The notes below the pieces were generated by a model, which was not told the DNA's origin, did no database searches, and was given only the letters and a program-made list of their open reading frames with translations. The position numbers and the translations under genes were made by a program. A stretch of DNA of 64,000 nucleotides from Sphingobacteriaceae bacterium (GTDB taxonomy: Bacteria > Bacteroidota > Bacteroidia > Sphingobacteriales > Sphingobacteriaceae), in assembly GCA_029266635.1 (NCBI GenBank), contig JAQSWM010000001.1, positions 186,001 to 250,000 on the forward strand, in the 5' to 3' direction. How positions within the stretch are numbered: position 1 is the stretch's first letter; the number at the start of each line of letters is the position of its first letter. Below, in pieces: positions 25,262-34,546 of the stretch.

Positions 25262-26296
25262 ATGGATTATTTTTCAATTATATCGAAAGCCTGGGAAGGA
25301 TACGACCCATCAAAGAAGATTCTTCGGATTGATGATATTAGTGCCCAGGTATCAACAAACCACGTTTTCAGGATCCGATATGATGATGGAGACATCATAA
25401 TTGCCAAATTATCTTACTTCGGGAAATATGAGCACTTCAGAGAAGATCACCGTATCATCCATTCCCTTTCAAACAACCTCCTCTACCCTTTTGAAAATTT
25501 ACTTGCCAAATCACTTTTAAAAAACAACCGTGTTTACACATGCCGCTACAAGCATGGAAAGGAAGATGCATGGGTGGTTTTTTACAACCCGGTTCGTGTG
25601 CAGCAACGCATGCCCCGCAGATTGGATGAGCGGCACATCCGGAAATTTGGCAAACAGATAGGCAAATTCCACAAAGCATGCGCAAGGGTGAAGAATGTAC
25701 TTCCAAAATCTTCCAAAACATTGCGCACAGACATCCAGGCATTAAAAGAGCAGCTCGAAAGAAATCCGGAGCAATTTGGCTCCCAGGCAAATTGCAATCT
25801 TCTGAAACATCATTGCGAGCAGTTTATAAAGAACCGGGCCAAGCACAATCCCGGCTCTTTCGACATTTTGCCCGTCTTTATCGATTGGAACATTGGAAAC
25901 TTCTCTGTCACCAATAAGCTTGAATTGTACTCACGCTGGGATTATGACTGGTTCAGGATGAGCTATCGTGTGTTAGACTTCTATTTTTTCAGCCGGGTGG
26001 TTTCCGACATCGGCGACCGCACCGTGTTCAGCTACCTTATTGACCCACTTATGGAACCGCGTTTCATTATGTTTCTGGAGGAATACAACAAAGTGAACCC
26101 GCTTACGGCCAACGAAATCAGGTTCCTAAAGGAGATGTATCGCTTTTTCATCTTAAACTATGTGATCAAGGATGGTAACTACTTTTTCCATGAGCAGTAT
26201 GCGGAAAAACTACAGAGAGAAGCCTACGAAATCTATCTGCCTTCAGTAGAAAAGTTCGATGTGCAGCCAATTATTGACGCTCTAAAACTGAAGTAA
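25262..26296 (+). CDS. APH-fold (aminoglycoside/choline kinase-like) protein
   Basis: 344 residues. The N-lobe reads 'STNHVFRIRYDDGDIIIAKL', with the ATP-binding Lys in 'IIAKLSYFG'. The catalytic loop is 'PVFIDWNIGNF': Asp208 and Asn213 keep the DxxxxN spacing of APH enzymes, but the usual His of H-G-D is replaced. The metal Asp is in 'SRWDYDWFRMSYRVLDFYFF' (Asp227 or Asp229). I infer an active but divergent small-molecule kinase, perhaps acting on the amine or gamma-glutamyl product of the neighbouring ligase. Not a resistance gene on this evidence. The next start lies one base after its stop. Confidence 0.72.
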   Translation: MDYFSIISKAWEGYDPSKKILRIDDISAQVSTNHVFRIRYDDGDIIIAKLSYFGKYEHFREDHRIIHSLSNNLLYPFENLLAKSLLKNNRVYTCRYKHGKEDAWVVFYNPVRVQQRMPRRLDERHIRKFGKQIGKFHKACARVKNVLPKSSKTLRTDIQALKEQLERNPEQFGSQANCNLLKHHCEQFIKNRAKHNPGSFDILPVFIDWNIGNFSVTNKLELYSRWDYDWFRMSYRVLDFYFFSRVVSDIGDRTVFSYLIDPLMEPRFIMFLEEYNKVNPLTANEIRFLKEMYRFFILNYVIKDGNYFFHEQYAEKLQREAYEIYLPSVEKFDVQPIIDALKLK

Positions 26297-26297
26297 C

Positions 26298-27146
26298 ATG
26301 GATATCCACGATTTCAAGTCTGTAGTAAAAAATTATCAGGCAGTCTTCTTTGATGCGTTTGGAGTGTTAAAGAATTATGACGGATTAGTTCCGGGCATCA
26401 CCAATACGTTCGACTATCTAAAAGCCGAAAAAAAAGAGTTCTTCATTGTTACCAACGATGCCTCTCGCAGCCCCCAACAACTTGCAGAAACCTACCATAA
26501 CTTAGGGCTACATGCAATAAATGCTGATCATATCATCTCCTCAGGAATGTTAGCCAAAGAGTTCCTGGACCTCAAAGTGCATAATGGCATTGTTGCCTAT
26601 CTCGGCCCTGCCAACTCTGCACATTACATTGAAAGCTCAGGCCTGCACACCATGCCAATCAGCGATGTGAATAGTAATAACATGGAAAACGTAAGCGTGT
26701 TGGTGTTTCTTGATGATGAAGGTTTTGACTGGTCGTCTGACTTGAACAAAGCCATAAACCTATTGCGGAAAAAGCCAATTCCGGCAATCATCGCAAATAC
26801 TGATTATGCTTATCCAAGAACGGCAAATGAAGTTGCTATCGCGATTGGTGGTATCGCTAAAATGATCGAAACTATAGTAGGCCGTGATTTTATCCGCTTT
26901 GGAAAGCCAGACTCACAAATGTTCATGTTTGCCTATGATATTGTAAGAAGCCGGATTCCGCTTGCTAAGAAAGACATTCTGATGGTGGGCGACACTTTGC
27001 ACACTGATATTCTGGGTGGGAATAAATTTGGTCTGGATACCGTTTTGGTTTTTTCCGGGAACACACTGGAGCACCAGGCGGAAACGAGGATAAATTCCAC
27101 GGGTATTGTGCCAACTTACATCTGCCGGGATGCAGTGGTTGGATAA
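26298..27146 (+). CDS. HAD-IIA family hydrolase-like protein
   Basis: 282 residues with a NagD-type C2 cap. Motif I is 'VFFDAFGVLKNYDG': nucleophile Asp19 is present but the acid/base Asp two residues on is Phe21. Motif II is 'IVTNDASRSP', motif III Lys is in 'RFGKPDSQMF', motif IV is 'MVGDTLHTDILGG'. A similar bulky residue at the second position (DxW) occurs in a known HAD-IIA subgroup, so this may be an altered phosphatase or a non-hydrolytic protein. It is the last gene of the ligase/kinase/HAD unit and follows the kinase stop after one base. Confidence 0.82.
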   Translation: MDIHDFKSVVKNYQAVFFDAFGVLKNYDGLVPGITNTFDYLKAEKKEFFIVTNDASRSPQQLAETYHNLGLHAINADHIISSGMLAKEFLDLKVHNGIVAYLGPANSAHYIESSGLHTMPISDVNSNNMENVSVLVFLDDEGFDWSSDLNKAINLLRKKPIPAIIANTDYAYPRTANEVAIAIGGIAKMIETIVGRDFIRFGKPDSQMFMFAYDIVRSRIPLAKKDILMVGDTLHTDILGGNKFGLDTVLVFSGNTLEHQAETRINSTGIVPTYICRDAVVG

Positions 27147-27211
27147 TTAACCGAAAGTCAAACTAAATCCCGTTCGAGGCATTTATATGTTCATCACCAA
27201 AAACGATAACG

Positions 27212-28384
27212 TTGCCTGAAAATAATTCCCTCGAACCCGTTCATGCGAGCAGCCGTGTAGCTATTATCGATATTTTAAGGGGCTGGGCACTACTTGGAGT
27301 TGTGATCATAAATTACACGGTGTTCTTAGGTTTATCAAAAAATCCGGGCGCATACCACAATGATGTAACTGCTAAGGCGGTGCATGCATTTTTAAATCTG
27401 GTGTTCGTCTCCAAATCCTGGACACTGTTAAGCTTTCTTTTTGGCTACGGTTTCGCAGTGCTGATCAGAAACCTTCAAAACAAAGCATTAAATCCCGTCC
27501 CTTTCTTTCTCCGGAGAATGTGGTGGCTTTTCGTTTTGGCACTCATTAACAGCGCTCTGTTCTTTGGTGATATTTTGAAAGACTATGCTTTAATGGGCAT
27601 AATTCTACTTTTCTTCAACAAGCTTAGTGGAAAGGCGACTTTGGTGATTGCCGTACTGCTTCTTGCAATTGTTCCTGTCGCCAATGCTGTTGTGAGCCGC
27701 ATTTTTCCCGCATCTGATCACATGGCCTCCTTATTGCCCATGCTACGCAGCTCCAACATTATTGACGTGGTAACTTTTCATTTGAAAGCAACCTATTACC
27801 AGGAAGTCATACAACCCAATTATGCGATAACTATCCACCTGATGATGTTTGCTTGCGGCTTATTCGGATTCTCTGCTTTCAAATTTGACCTGTTCAGCCG
27901 GATACAAAAGAAGCCGGGATTATTAAAAAGCATCTTCTGGTATAGCCTTGCTGCTAAAGTTGCACTGACAATAGCTGTTTATCTGCTGAATAAGATAAAA
28001 CTCGATGTCATACATTACTACAATCCGCAATACCTGGGGGTAGCAGCAACTGTAATCTGCATCGTATCGGGGATTTACTGGCTCTTCTTGTGGGGCAAAG
28101 CCGATAGAATCATGAAGTACCTGGAAGCCATCGGACGAATGACACTCACTAATTATATCGTGCAAAATATAGTTTCGCTATTGATATTCTCCGGAGCTGG
28201 ATTTGCAGTTTTGAATGCACATCATCCTGCATTTTATGTTGGAATAGCCTTACTAGTGTACGTTGTTCAGGCTTTGTTCAGCCGATGGTGGCTTTCTCGA
28301 TATCAATTTGGCCCAATAGAGTGGATCTGGCGGCAGTTGTGCTATCAAAAACATCTTCCTCTTAGAAAATCAGGAGCTTCTTGA
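27212..28384 (+). CDS. DUF418 integral membrane protein (probable TTG start)
   Basis: 390 residues, about nine membrane segments. 'VAIIDILRGWALLGVVIINY' near the N-terminus, 'SLLFGYGFAVL'-like text, and the C-terminal block 'YLEAIGRMTLTNYIVQNIVSLLIF...FSRWWLSRYQFGPIEWIWRQLCYQK' are the DUF418 signatures. The family sits in the inner membrane; its function is unproven. No ATG exists in frame before the first membrane helix, so TTG at 27212 is the best start. The 65-base gap from the HAD gene leaves its membership of that operon open. Confidence 0.83.
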   Translation: MPENNSLEPVHASSRVAIIDILRGWALLGVVIINYTVFLGLSKNPGAYHNDVTAKAVHAFLNLVFVSKSWTLLSFLFGYGFAVLIRNLQNKALNPVPFFLRRMWWLFVLALINSALFFGDILKDYALMGIILLFFNKLSGKATLVIAVLLLAIVPVANAVVSRIFPASDHMASLLPMLRSSNIIDVVTFHLKATYYQEVIQPNYAITIHLMMFACGLFGFSAFKFDLFSRIQKKPGLLKSIFWYSLAAKVALTIAVYLLNKIKLDVIHYYNPQYLGVAATVICIVSGIYWLFLWGKADRIMKYLEAIGRMTLTNYIVQNIVSLLIFSGAGFAVLNAHHPAFYVGIALLVYVVQALFSRWWLSRYQFGPIEWIWRQLCYQKHLPLRKSGAS

Positions 28385-28402
28385 AAGCTGTTGGTAATAA
28401 TA

Positions 28403-28431
28403 TTTTGATATAGTATAAATTAATATCTTTA
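28403..28431 (+). promoter_or_regulatory. Promoter of the nitrilase gene
   Basis: TTTTG at 28403-28407 (-33-like), a 16-base spacer, then TATCTTTA at 28424-28431 (TAnnTTTG with one mismatch). It lies 21 bases before the ATG. Confidence 0.5.
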
Positions 28432-28452
28432 CCTGAAAGCACAGGCTACCAC

Positions 28453-29232
28453 ATGAGCATTTTAAAGATCACAACCTTCCAGGCGTATCTTTTTTGGGAA
28501 AATATTGATAAAAACCTTCAAAACTTATCATTACGGCTGTCGTGGATCAGGGAAAAGACCGATCTTATTGTTCTGCCCGAAATGTTCAGCACTGGTTTCA
28601 GCATGAACGCCCCAACACTTGCCGAAGAGATGGGCGGCAAAACGATGTCGTGGATGCAGGAGCAGGCTGAAAAATTCAATTGCGTAGTAACCGGTAGTAT
28701 CATCGTCAAAGAAAAAGGAAAGTTTTATAACAGATTGATCTGGATGCGGGCTGATGGCTCGTACGAAACCTACGATAAACGTCACCTGTTCGGCTTAGGC
28801 AAAGAAGACCAGGTTTATACAGCAGGCACAAAAAAGCTTTTTGTAGAGCTAAACGGATGGAAAATCTGCCCCATCATCTGCTACGACCTTCGTTTCCCGG
28901 TTTGGTTGCGAAACACTCCGCCAGAATACGATATGCTTTTAGTCATCGCGAGCTGGCCGGAAAAACGCTCTTTGCATTGGCGCACGCTTATCCCGGCACG
29001 GGCTATAGAAAACCAGGCTTACGTGGTTGGTGTGAACCGAATGGGGCACGATGGCAATGAAGTTTATCACTCCGGCGATTCTATGTGCATAGATCCGAAT
29101 GGCAATACGGTCTATTACAAGCCCAACGATGAGGATCTTTATACGTTTTCTATTTCCAGCGAAGAAGTTGAAAAATGCAGAAGGGCTTTCCCGTTCTTAA
29201 AAGATGCGGACAGTTTTAAACTGAAGATGTAA
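28453..29232 (+). CDS. Nitrilase-superfamily omega-amidase (YafV-like)
   Basis: 259 residues. The catalytic triad is in place: Glu43 ('LPEMFSTGF'), Lys109 ('YDKRHLFG') and Cys143 ('IICYDLRFPVW'). 'YDKRHLFGLGKEDQVYTAG' and 'LVIASWPEKRSLHWRTLIPARAIENQAYVVGVNRMG' fit the YafV / omega-amidase branch, which hydrolyses alpha-ketoglutaramate, alpha-ketosuccinamate or deaminated glutathione. It therefore belongs to glutamine carbon salvage or metabolite repair in the cytosol. Convergent with the E2 gene, leaving only 6 bases between stops. Confidence 0.9.
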   Translation: MSILKITTFQAYLFWENIDKNLQNLSLRLSWIREKTDLIVLPEMFSTGFSMNAPTLAEEMGGKTMSWMQEQAEKFNCVVTGSIIVKEKGKFYNRLIWMRADGSYETYDKRHLFGLGKEDQVYTAGTKKLFVELNGWKICPIICYDLRFPVWLRNTPPEYDMLLVIASWPEKRSLHWRTLIPARAIENQAYVVGVNRMGHDGNEVYHSGDSMCIDPNGNTVYYKPNDEDLYTFSISSEEVEKCRRAFPFLKDADSFKLKM

Positions 29233-29238
29233 GTTCGC

Positions 29239-30594
29239 TTAGATCTCGCGGTTGAAGTCCCAGCTCTCCAGATAGTCCGCCACCTTCCGCACGAAAGATC
29301 CGCCCAAAGCACCGTCCACCACGCGATGATCATACGACAAAGAAAGGAACATCATATGCCGTATACCAATCATATCTCCAAACTCGGTTTCAATAACAGC
29401 AGGTTTTTTCTTGATTGCCCCTACTGCTAAAATTGCAACCTGCGGCTGATTGATGATCGGGGTTCCCATCACGTTTCCAAACGAGCCCACATTGGTAATT
29501 GTAAACGTGCCGTCTTTCACCTCGTCTGGTTGAAGCTTATTGTTGCGGGCACGGTTTGCAAGATCATTTACAGCCTTTGTGAGCCCAACCAGGTTCAACT
29601 GGTCAGCGCTTTTTATCACCGGCACAATCAGGTTTCCAGAAGGAAGCGCTGTTGCCATACCGATGTTAATATCCCGTTTCTTGATAATTTGCGTTCCGTT
29701 TACCGAAACATTGATCATCGGCAGATCTTTAATTGCTTTTGCCACCGCTTCAATAAAAATCGGAGTAAAAGTTATTTTCCCGCCTTCGCGTTTTTCAAAG
29801 CTGTTTTTTACACGCTCACGCCACTTCACCATATTGGTTACATCAGCTTCTACAAAAGATGTTACATGTGGCGAGGTCTGTTTGCTGTTCACCATATGCT
29901 CGGCAATGAGCTTGCGCATACGGTCCATTTCTATGATTTCATCTCCACCCGATACTGAAGTAACTGGCTTGACCGGTTCAGACCTCTGAGCTGAAGGCTG
30001 TTGAACCTGGGCTTTCGGAGCTTGTTTGGGTTCTTCCTGCTGCTGGGGAGCAACGGAGCCACTCCTGGTTTTTAGATATTCCAGAATATCCTGCTTAGTT
30101 ACCCTTCCCTCCGTTCCTGTCCCCTGGATTTTATCCAGTTCGCTTATCGCGATATTTTCCTCCGCGGCAATGCTGCGTACCAGTGGCGAATAAAAGCGTT
30201 GAGATTCTGAAGTATTCTCAACCGGGGTTTCTTTTTCAAGCTGGCTTAAGCCCGGGATATCCTGCGCAATGGAGGCTTGGGGAACAGCCTGAGCTTCCTC
30301 CACCGCTTTTTCAGCCTTTACAGCAACTTCTTCCTGCTCACTTCCACCTTGCCCTGCCGTTTCTATGATGGCAATTACATCTCCCACCTGCGCAACGTCA
30401 TTTTCAGCAAACAACTGCTTTACCAATTTGCCGCTAACGGGCGAAGGAACTTCAGAATCTACTTTATCAGTAGCGATTTCCAATACCGAATCGTCTTCCC
30501 TGATTACATCTCCAGGATTTTTTGTCCACTTGATGATGGTGGCTTCGGTAACGCTTTCGCCCATTTTTGGTAGCAGAAGTTCATATTGCGCCAT
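29239..30594 (-). CDS. 2-oxo acid dehydrogenase E2 (dihydrolipoyl acyltransferase)
   Basis: 451 residues. One N-terminal lipoyl domain with lipoyl-Lys44 in 'EIATDKVDSE'; a Gln/Glu/Pro/Ala-rich linker; a peripheral-subunit-binding domain ('FYSPLVRSIAAEENIAISEL..IQGTGTEGRVTKQDIL'); and a catalytic domain ending in 'LSLSYDHRVVDG', where His and Asp of HxxxDG are present. Moves acyl groups from E1 to CoA. A single lipoyl domain and the overall sequence suggest a branched-chain or 2-oxoglutarate complex rather than pyruvate dehydrogenase, but E1 and E3 genes are not adjacent, so I leave the substrate open. Confidence 0.92.
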   Translation of the reverse strand: MAQYELLLPKMGESVTEATIIKWTKNPGDVIREDDSVLEIATDKVDSEVPSPVSGKLVKQLFAENDVAQVGDVIAIIETAGQGGSEQEEVAVKAEKAVEEAQAVPQASIAQDIPGLSQLEKETPVENTSESQRFYSPLVRSIAAEENIAISELDKIQGTGTEGRVTKQDILEYLKTRSGSVAPQQQEEPKQAPKAQVQQPSAQRSEPVKPVTSVSGGDEIIEMDRMRKLIAEHMVNSKQTSPHVTSFVEADVTNMVKWRERVKNSFEKREGGKITFTPIFIEAVAKAIKDLPMINVSVNGTQIIKKRDINIGMATALPSGNLIVPVIKSADQLNLVGLTKAVNDLANRARNNKLQPDEVKDGTFTITNVGSFGNVMGTPIINQPQVAILAVGAIKKKPAVIETEFGDMIGIRHMMFLSLSYDHRVVDGALGGSFVRKVADYLESWDFNREI

Positions 30595-30659
30595 AGAGAT
30601 GTTGTTTTGGGTTAGTGTATCTCAGCAAAAGTAACTCTTTTTTTTTAGCCTAAAGCGGC

Positions 30660-31919
30660 TCAGCTATCACCCTCTTGCAGATCGGCTTTTATCAAATCCA
30701 AAAGCATGACAAACGCACTTACTGCAGACCGTTGAATATTTTGAATACGCTTATTACCGAACTGAAATCTTTTGGCAACAACCTGATGTTTGTTCGCCAC
30801 ACTGATCCAAACCGTTCCAACGGGCTTCTCGGGCGTGCCGCCATCCGGACCGGCGATTCCCGTCACCGCGATTGCATAATCAGATTTATAGTTGAGAATT
30901 ACTCCACCCGACATTTCCTTCGCGGTTTCTTCGCTGACAGCGCCGAAACGGTCCACGGTCTCTGTTTTCACACCTAACATAGATTGCTTTACCTCGTTAG
31001 AATATGAGATTGCTCCGCCCAGGAAAACACTGCTGCAACCCGGATGTTGGGTGATCACATGAGAAATATATCCGCCGGTGCAGCTCTCGGCTACAGCCAA
31101 GGTTAACTTGTTTGCGTCCATCAAGTCGAGGATGGCTTTTTCGAGCGGCTTATCTACGTCAGTGATCAAATACTTAGAAATGCGTTCCTTCAGCTGCGAT
31201 TTATGCACATTGATTTGTTCAGTCAGCTCTTCGGCATTTTGCCCAAAGCCGCTGAGCCGCAGCCTTACCTGGCCAAGATTTGGGAGATACGCAAGTTTAA
31301 TATGTGAAGGCAGTGAATCTTCTATATCTGCAATCTGCTCAGCCAGAAAAGACTCCCCCACTCCTGCTGTTAACAGGGTTTGGTGGACTATCGCCGGCAA
31401 GGTGAATTGCTTCCTTAAACGCGGAAGAGCTTCTTCCTCCATCAGGTACATCATTTCAAACGGAACTCCCGGCATTGAAATAAACACCTTTCCCGATTCT
31501 TCAAACCACATTCCCGGTGCTGTGCCATTTTTGTTCAGCAAAACGGTGCAGTTTTCAGGAACATCTGCCTGGCGGATATTTACCTCAAGCATCGGGCGGT
31601 TATACTTGGCGAATATTCCCTCAATGATTTCCAAGCTCGCTTTATCCTGCTTCATCCCAACACGGAAGTATTCCGCTAAAGTCTTTTTGGTGATATCGTC
31701 TTTAGTAGGGCCGAGCCCGCCTGTAATGATGATTACATTAGCCCTTGCTGAAGCTTCGTCAAGAGCTTTTAGAATGTGTTGCCGATCATCCGATACGGAA
31801 CTGATTTGCTTTACCGCGATGCCAATTAGATTTAACTGCTGCGCAATCCATGCCGAATTTGTATCCACAATCTGACCGATGAGGATTTCATCGCCAATAG
31901 TTATGATCTCTGCTAACAT
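30660..31919 (-). CDS. CinA-like NMN deamidase / competence-damage protein
   Basis: 419 residues, full two-domain CinA. The N-terminal molybdopterin-binding-like domain has 'AEIITIGDEILIGQIVDTNSAWIAQQLNLIGI', 'IITGGLGPTKDDITK' and 'PGVPFEMMYLMEE'. The C-terminal amidase domain has 'LAVAESCTGGYISHVITQHPGCSSVFLGGAISYSN' and 'AVTGIAGPDGGTPEKPVGTVWI'. The family deamidates nicotinamide mononucleotide (PncC activity) and hydrolyses ADP-ribose-type substrates. The start codon is one base from the end of the lptD gene, so the two are probably co-transcribed. Confidence 0.95.
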   Translation of the reverse strand: MLAEIITIGDEILIGQIVDTNSAWIAQQLNLIGIAVKQISSVSDDRQHILKALDEASARANVIIITGGLGPTKDDITKKTLAEYFRVGMKQDKASLEIIEGIFAKYNRPMLEVNIRQADVPENCTVLLNKNGTAPGMWFEESGKVFISMPGVPFEMMYLMEEEALPRLRKQFTLPAIVHQTLLTAGVGESFLAEQIADIEDSLPSHIKLAYLPNLGQVRLRLSGFGQNAEELTEQINVHKSQLKERISKYLITDVDKPLEKAILDLMDANKLTLAVAESCTGGYISHVITQHPGCSSVFLGGAISYSNEVKQSMLGVKTETVDRFGAVSEETAKEMSGGVILNYKSDYAIAVTGIAGPDGGTPEKPVGTVWISVANKHQVVAKRFQFGNKRIQNIQRSAVSAFVMLLDLIKADLQEGDS

Positions 31920-31920
31920 T

Positions 31921-34530
31921 CTAGAAGTTATTGTAGTAATCGCGACGGCGGCTCAGTTTCAGATCCTGCAAAATAGAAGCCTTCACACGCAGGTCAACGC
32001 TATAGCTTTGATATTGCCCAAACGGAACCCATCTGAAGGAAAGGTCCCAGCAATGTAAATCACGATAAATAGAGAATTGTGTAAGGCTTAATCGCTTCGT
32101 TTGAAAATCAAGTCCCGATGTATATTGCACCTTCCACTTCTCAGTAACACTGAAATCTCCGTAGAAGTTAAGCGTGTTGTTGATGGCCGAGGTTAGCCCC
32201 GGTCGTGAGTAGTTAAAACTGTAAGCCGCACTAATATTCCATGGCACATTGAAATCTACGAATGCGTTTGGATCGCTGCTGATACGGTTTAATGCTTCGT
32301 TTTGCGCAGGAGTCATGGATGCTCTATTTGCCGTAGCCTGCTGCATGTTCTGCGACCGGCTTTTTGCTGCCTCAGAATTGAAGCTAAAGTCAAAAGATAA
32401 TCCAAAGTTTGTCAGGCGAGCTAAACCGCCATTTCGCAAAAGGTACCGGTCAATTCTGTTCCCGGTGGCATCGAGCTGATAAGGATCAAAAGAGCCATGA
32501 AAGTTGACTCCAAATTTTTGCTTGAAAAAAGAAGTGCGGCCGTTGAAGCTGATTTCCGAAAGCCGAAATGAAGATGCTGCCAGGTTATAGCTCCCGTTAA
32601 ACGATAGCCCTTCGATAATTGGGATTTTTATCGGGGCGTTTGAGGTATCGCTTTTCGAGCGGACTTTTGCTTCTATGTTGTTATCCAGAGAGAATCCTAC
32701 TGCTCCAAACCTGCCAGCACTCGGGCCTCCGTAGAGTGTTCCCTCGTAAATTGAGTAACTAAGATCTGAAGATCCTACAGGAGCGCTGTCATACTGTCTG
32801 AAGAAGCCGTATTTCGACTGCGAGAAATCCGGGCGATAGTTCAGGCTGACGCTCGGCGTCATAACATGGCGCAAAGCCATCAAATTACCTTTTTTGAAAT
32901 TTTTAATTCCGTAAACTTTCGTGCTCAGGCCAGTGCTGAGGCTATAGTCGTAAGCTCGGCTAAATCCTGAAACAGTATCTGTAACGGTTGGTTGTCCAGC
33001 TAGGTATCCTTTTCTGAAAGTTTGCAAATACCACTTCTCGCTGTAATTCACGCTCGAGTTAAACTGAAAATACTTGAATGCATTCAGAGACAAACTCACG
33101 GGAATATTATGTTGAACACCATTTACGAAGTTTCTCATGCTGCCAGGCTTAAACAGCAGATACTCTTTTGTGCTGATGCTGTTGCTTCCCTGCAGGCTGT
33201 AGCCAACGGAAAGCCGCTGATACCATTTCTGCTCACCAACCCTGTCCTTCTTATCAAAAGGGCTAATTGTCGACATATTCAGACTGAATTCCGGTAGCCT
33301 GAGCGTGATATTCTTGGTAGCAAAATCCTGACTGTGCGATAAAGCGGATGTGAAATTAAATAAACCATTTGCAAAGGTTTTGCCGTAGGCAATACTTGAA
33401 CTTGTGTTGTTCCTGGTAAGCTGATTGACATCATACGTGCCGCCCGCTGCAGTTGTTGAATAGTAGCTGCTTGTACCAAAATTTACGCTTGCACTGAATG
33501 TTGTTCCAGGATTTGCCTCGGTGCGCTGGCTGTGGGACCATTGCACATTGAAATCTTTCTGTGGCTTGTACTGAGGAGTTCCTTCCACTCCGAGGCGGGT
33601 TGAAGCAAATCGAAAATTCAGTGACCCATCGTATTTGTAGTTTTTGCGGTAGCGAGCCAGGGTGCTCAATTCATAAGAGCCCTTACTGTATAGTGATCCT
33701 CGCACCTCGGCATCCCATAAATCTGTTAAGCCGATGTAATAGCCCAGGTCGTTCATGTAAAAACCTCTCGTGGGATCTTCGCCGAAAGACGGGAATAAAA
33801 TACCCGAAGCTCTTCTGTTTGTTTTTGGGAAAAAACCGAACGGAATAGCCGCCGGAAAAGGAATATCTTCAATTTCTAAATAAGCAGGTCCGGTAATTAT
33901 CTGCTTTTCTGTAACCATGCCCTTCAAAATGTGTATCCCAAAATGCGGGTGCGGCAGATTGCATGTACTGTAAACTCCGTTTTTGAAGAAGCCTTCGTCG
34001 AATTCATTTTTTTTAAATTGGGCTGCCTGCAAATATCCTCCTTCTACTTCGGTGAAAACGCCGTAGGTCTTTCCCTTTTTAGTTTTGAAGTTGAACACGA
34101 GAGAATCAGTTGTAGCCGGAGGTTCGGAACCTTGCTTCAAAATTGGACGGCCACGATAGCGATGTGTTTTAGGGTCTATAACTCCCGTTGCAAAAACCAG
34201 GTTGTTCTTTTGATCGAGTCGCACAAAATCAGCGTCCAACTCAAAATCCTCATAACTGATCCTCCCTTTGCCATACAGGTACACCATATTATTCTTCCGA
34301 TCGAACCGAATTGAATCTTCTGCACTATATTTGACCTCTGAATTTAAGCCTTTTGATGAGCCGGGCTTTATAGCAATAGTATCAGTCTGAGCCCGTTTGG
34401 CTGTATCGGCGTAGGCAGTTTTGCCAGCCGTTGATGCAGGCTGTTGTGCATACAAGCTTGCAGAAGCAAGAAGCAGCACAATTAAAAAGTTATATCTGAT
34501 TAAATAAGAGGTAGAAAAGTTCAAAGTCAA
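31921..34530 (-). CDS. lptD: LptD-like LPS-assembly outer-membrane protein (TTG start)
   Basis: 869 residues. Signal peptide near the N-terminus ('NFLIVLLLASASLYAQ'); an OstA/LptA-like beta-jellyroll (about residues 65-150: 'AEDSIRFDRKNNMVYLYGKGRISYEDFELDADFVRLDQKNN'); then a long outer-membrane barrel with the LptD marks 'YSTCNLPHPHFGI', 'IPFGFFPKTNRRASGILFPSFGE' and 'GFYMNDLGYYIGLTDLWDA'. It inserts lipopolysaccharide into the outer leaflet. There is no ATG in frame after the upstream stop; TTG at 34528-34530 is the first possible start. Divergent from the murein amidase gene and followed by cinA. Confidence 0.9.
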   Translation of the reverse strand: MTLNFSTSYLIRYNFLIVLLLASASLYAQQPASTAGKTAYADTAKRAQTDTIAIKPGSSKGLNSEVKYSAEDSIRFDRKNNMVYLYGKGRISYEDFELDADFVRLDQKNNLVFATGVIDPKTHRYRGRPILKQGSEPPATTDSLVFNFKTKKGKTYGVFTEVEGGYLQAAQFKKNEFDEGFFKNGVYSTCNLPHPHFGIHILKGMVTEKQIITGPAYLEIEDIPFPAAIPFGFFPKTNRRASGILFPSFGEDPTRGFYMNDLGYYIGLTDLWDAEVRGSLYSKGSYELSTLARYRKNYKYDGSLNFRFASTRLGVEGTPQYKPQKDFNVQWSHSQRTEANPGTTFSASVNFGTSSYYSTTAAGGTYDVNQLTRNNTSSSIAYGKTFANGLFNFTSALSHSQDFATKNITLRLPEFSLNMSTISPFDKKDRVGEQKWYQRLSVGYSLQGSNSISTKEYLLFKPGSMRNFVNGVQHNIPVSLSLNAFKYFQFNSSVNYSEKWYLQTFRKGYLAGQPTVTDTVSGFSRAYDYSLSTGLSTKVYGIKNFKKGNLMALRHVMTPSVSLNYRPDFSQSKYGFFRQYDSAPVGSSDLSYSIYEGTLYGGPSAGRFGAVGFSLDNNIEAKVRSKSDTSNAPIKIPIIEGLSFNGSYNLAASSFRLSEISFNGRTSFFKQKFGVNFHGSFDPYQLDATGNRIDRYLLRNGGLARLTNFGLSFDFSFNSEAAKSRSQNMQQATANRASMTPAQNEALNRISSDPNAFVDFNVPWNISAAYSFNYSRPGLTSAINNTLNFYGDFSVTEKWKVQYTSGLDFQTKRLSLTQFSIYRDLHCWDLSFRWVPFGQYQSYSVDLRVKASILQDLKLSRRRDYYNNF

Positions 34531-34546
34531 TAATTGCTTTAACGGT

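Noticed and set aside
25262-26296. Aminoglycoside resistance gene
   Set aside because: The fold is APH-like, but the catalytic loop is altered, there is no mobile element, and it sits in a metabolic operon.
31078-31875. 265-codon open frame on the plus strand opposite cinA
   Set aside because: It is the antisense of a strongly conserved gene; the translation has no recognisable domain and is Ser/Ile-rich, as shadows are.
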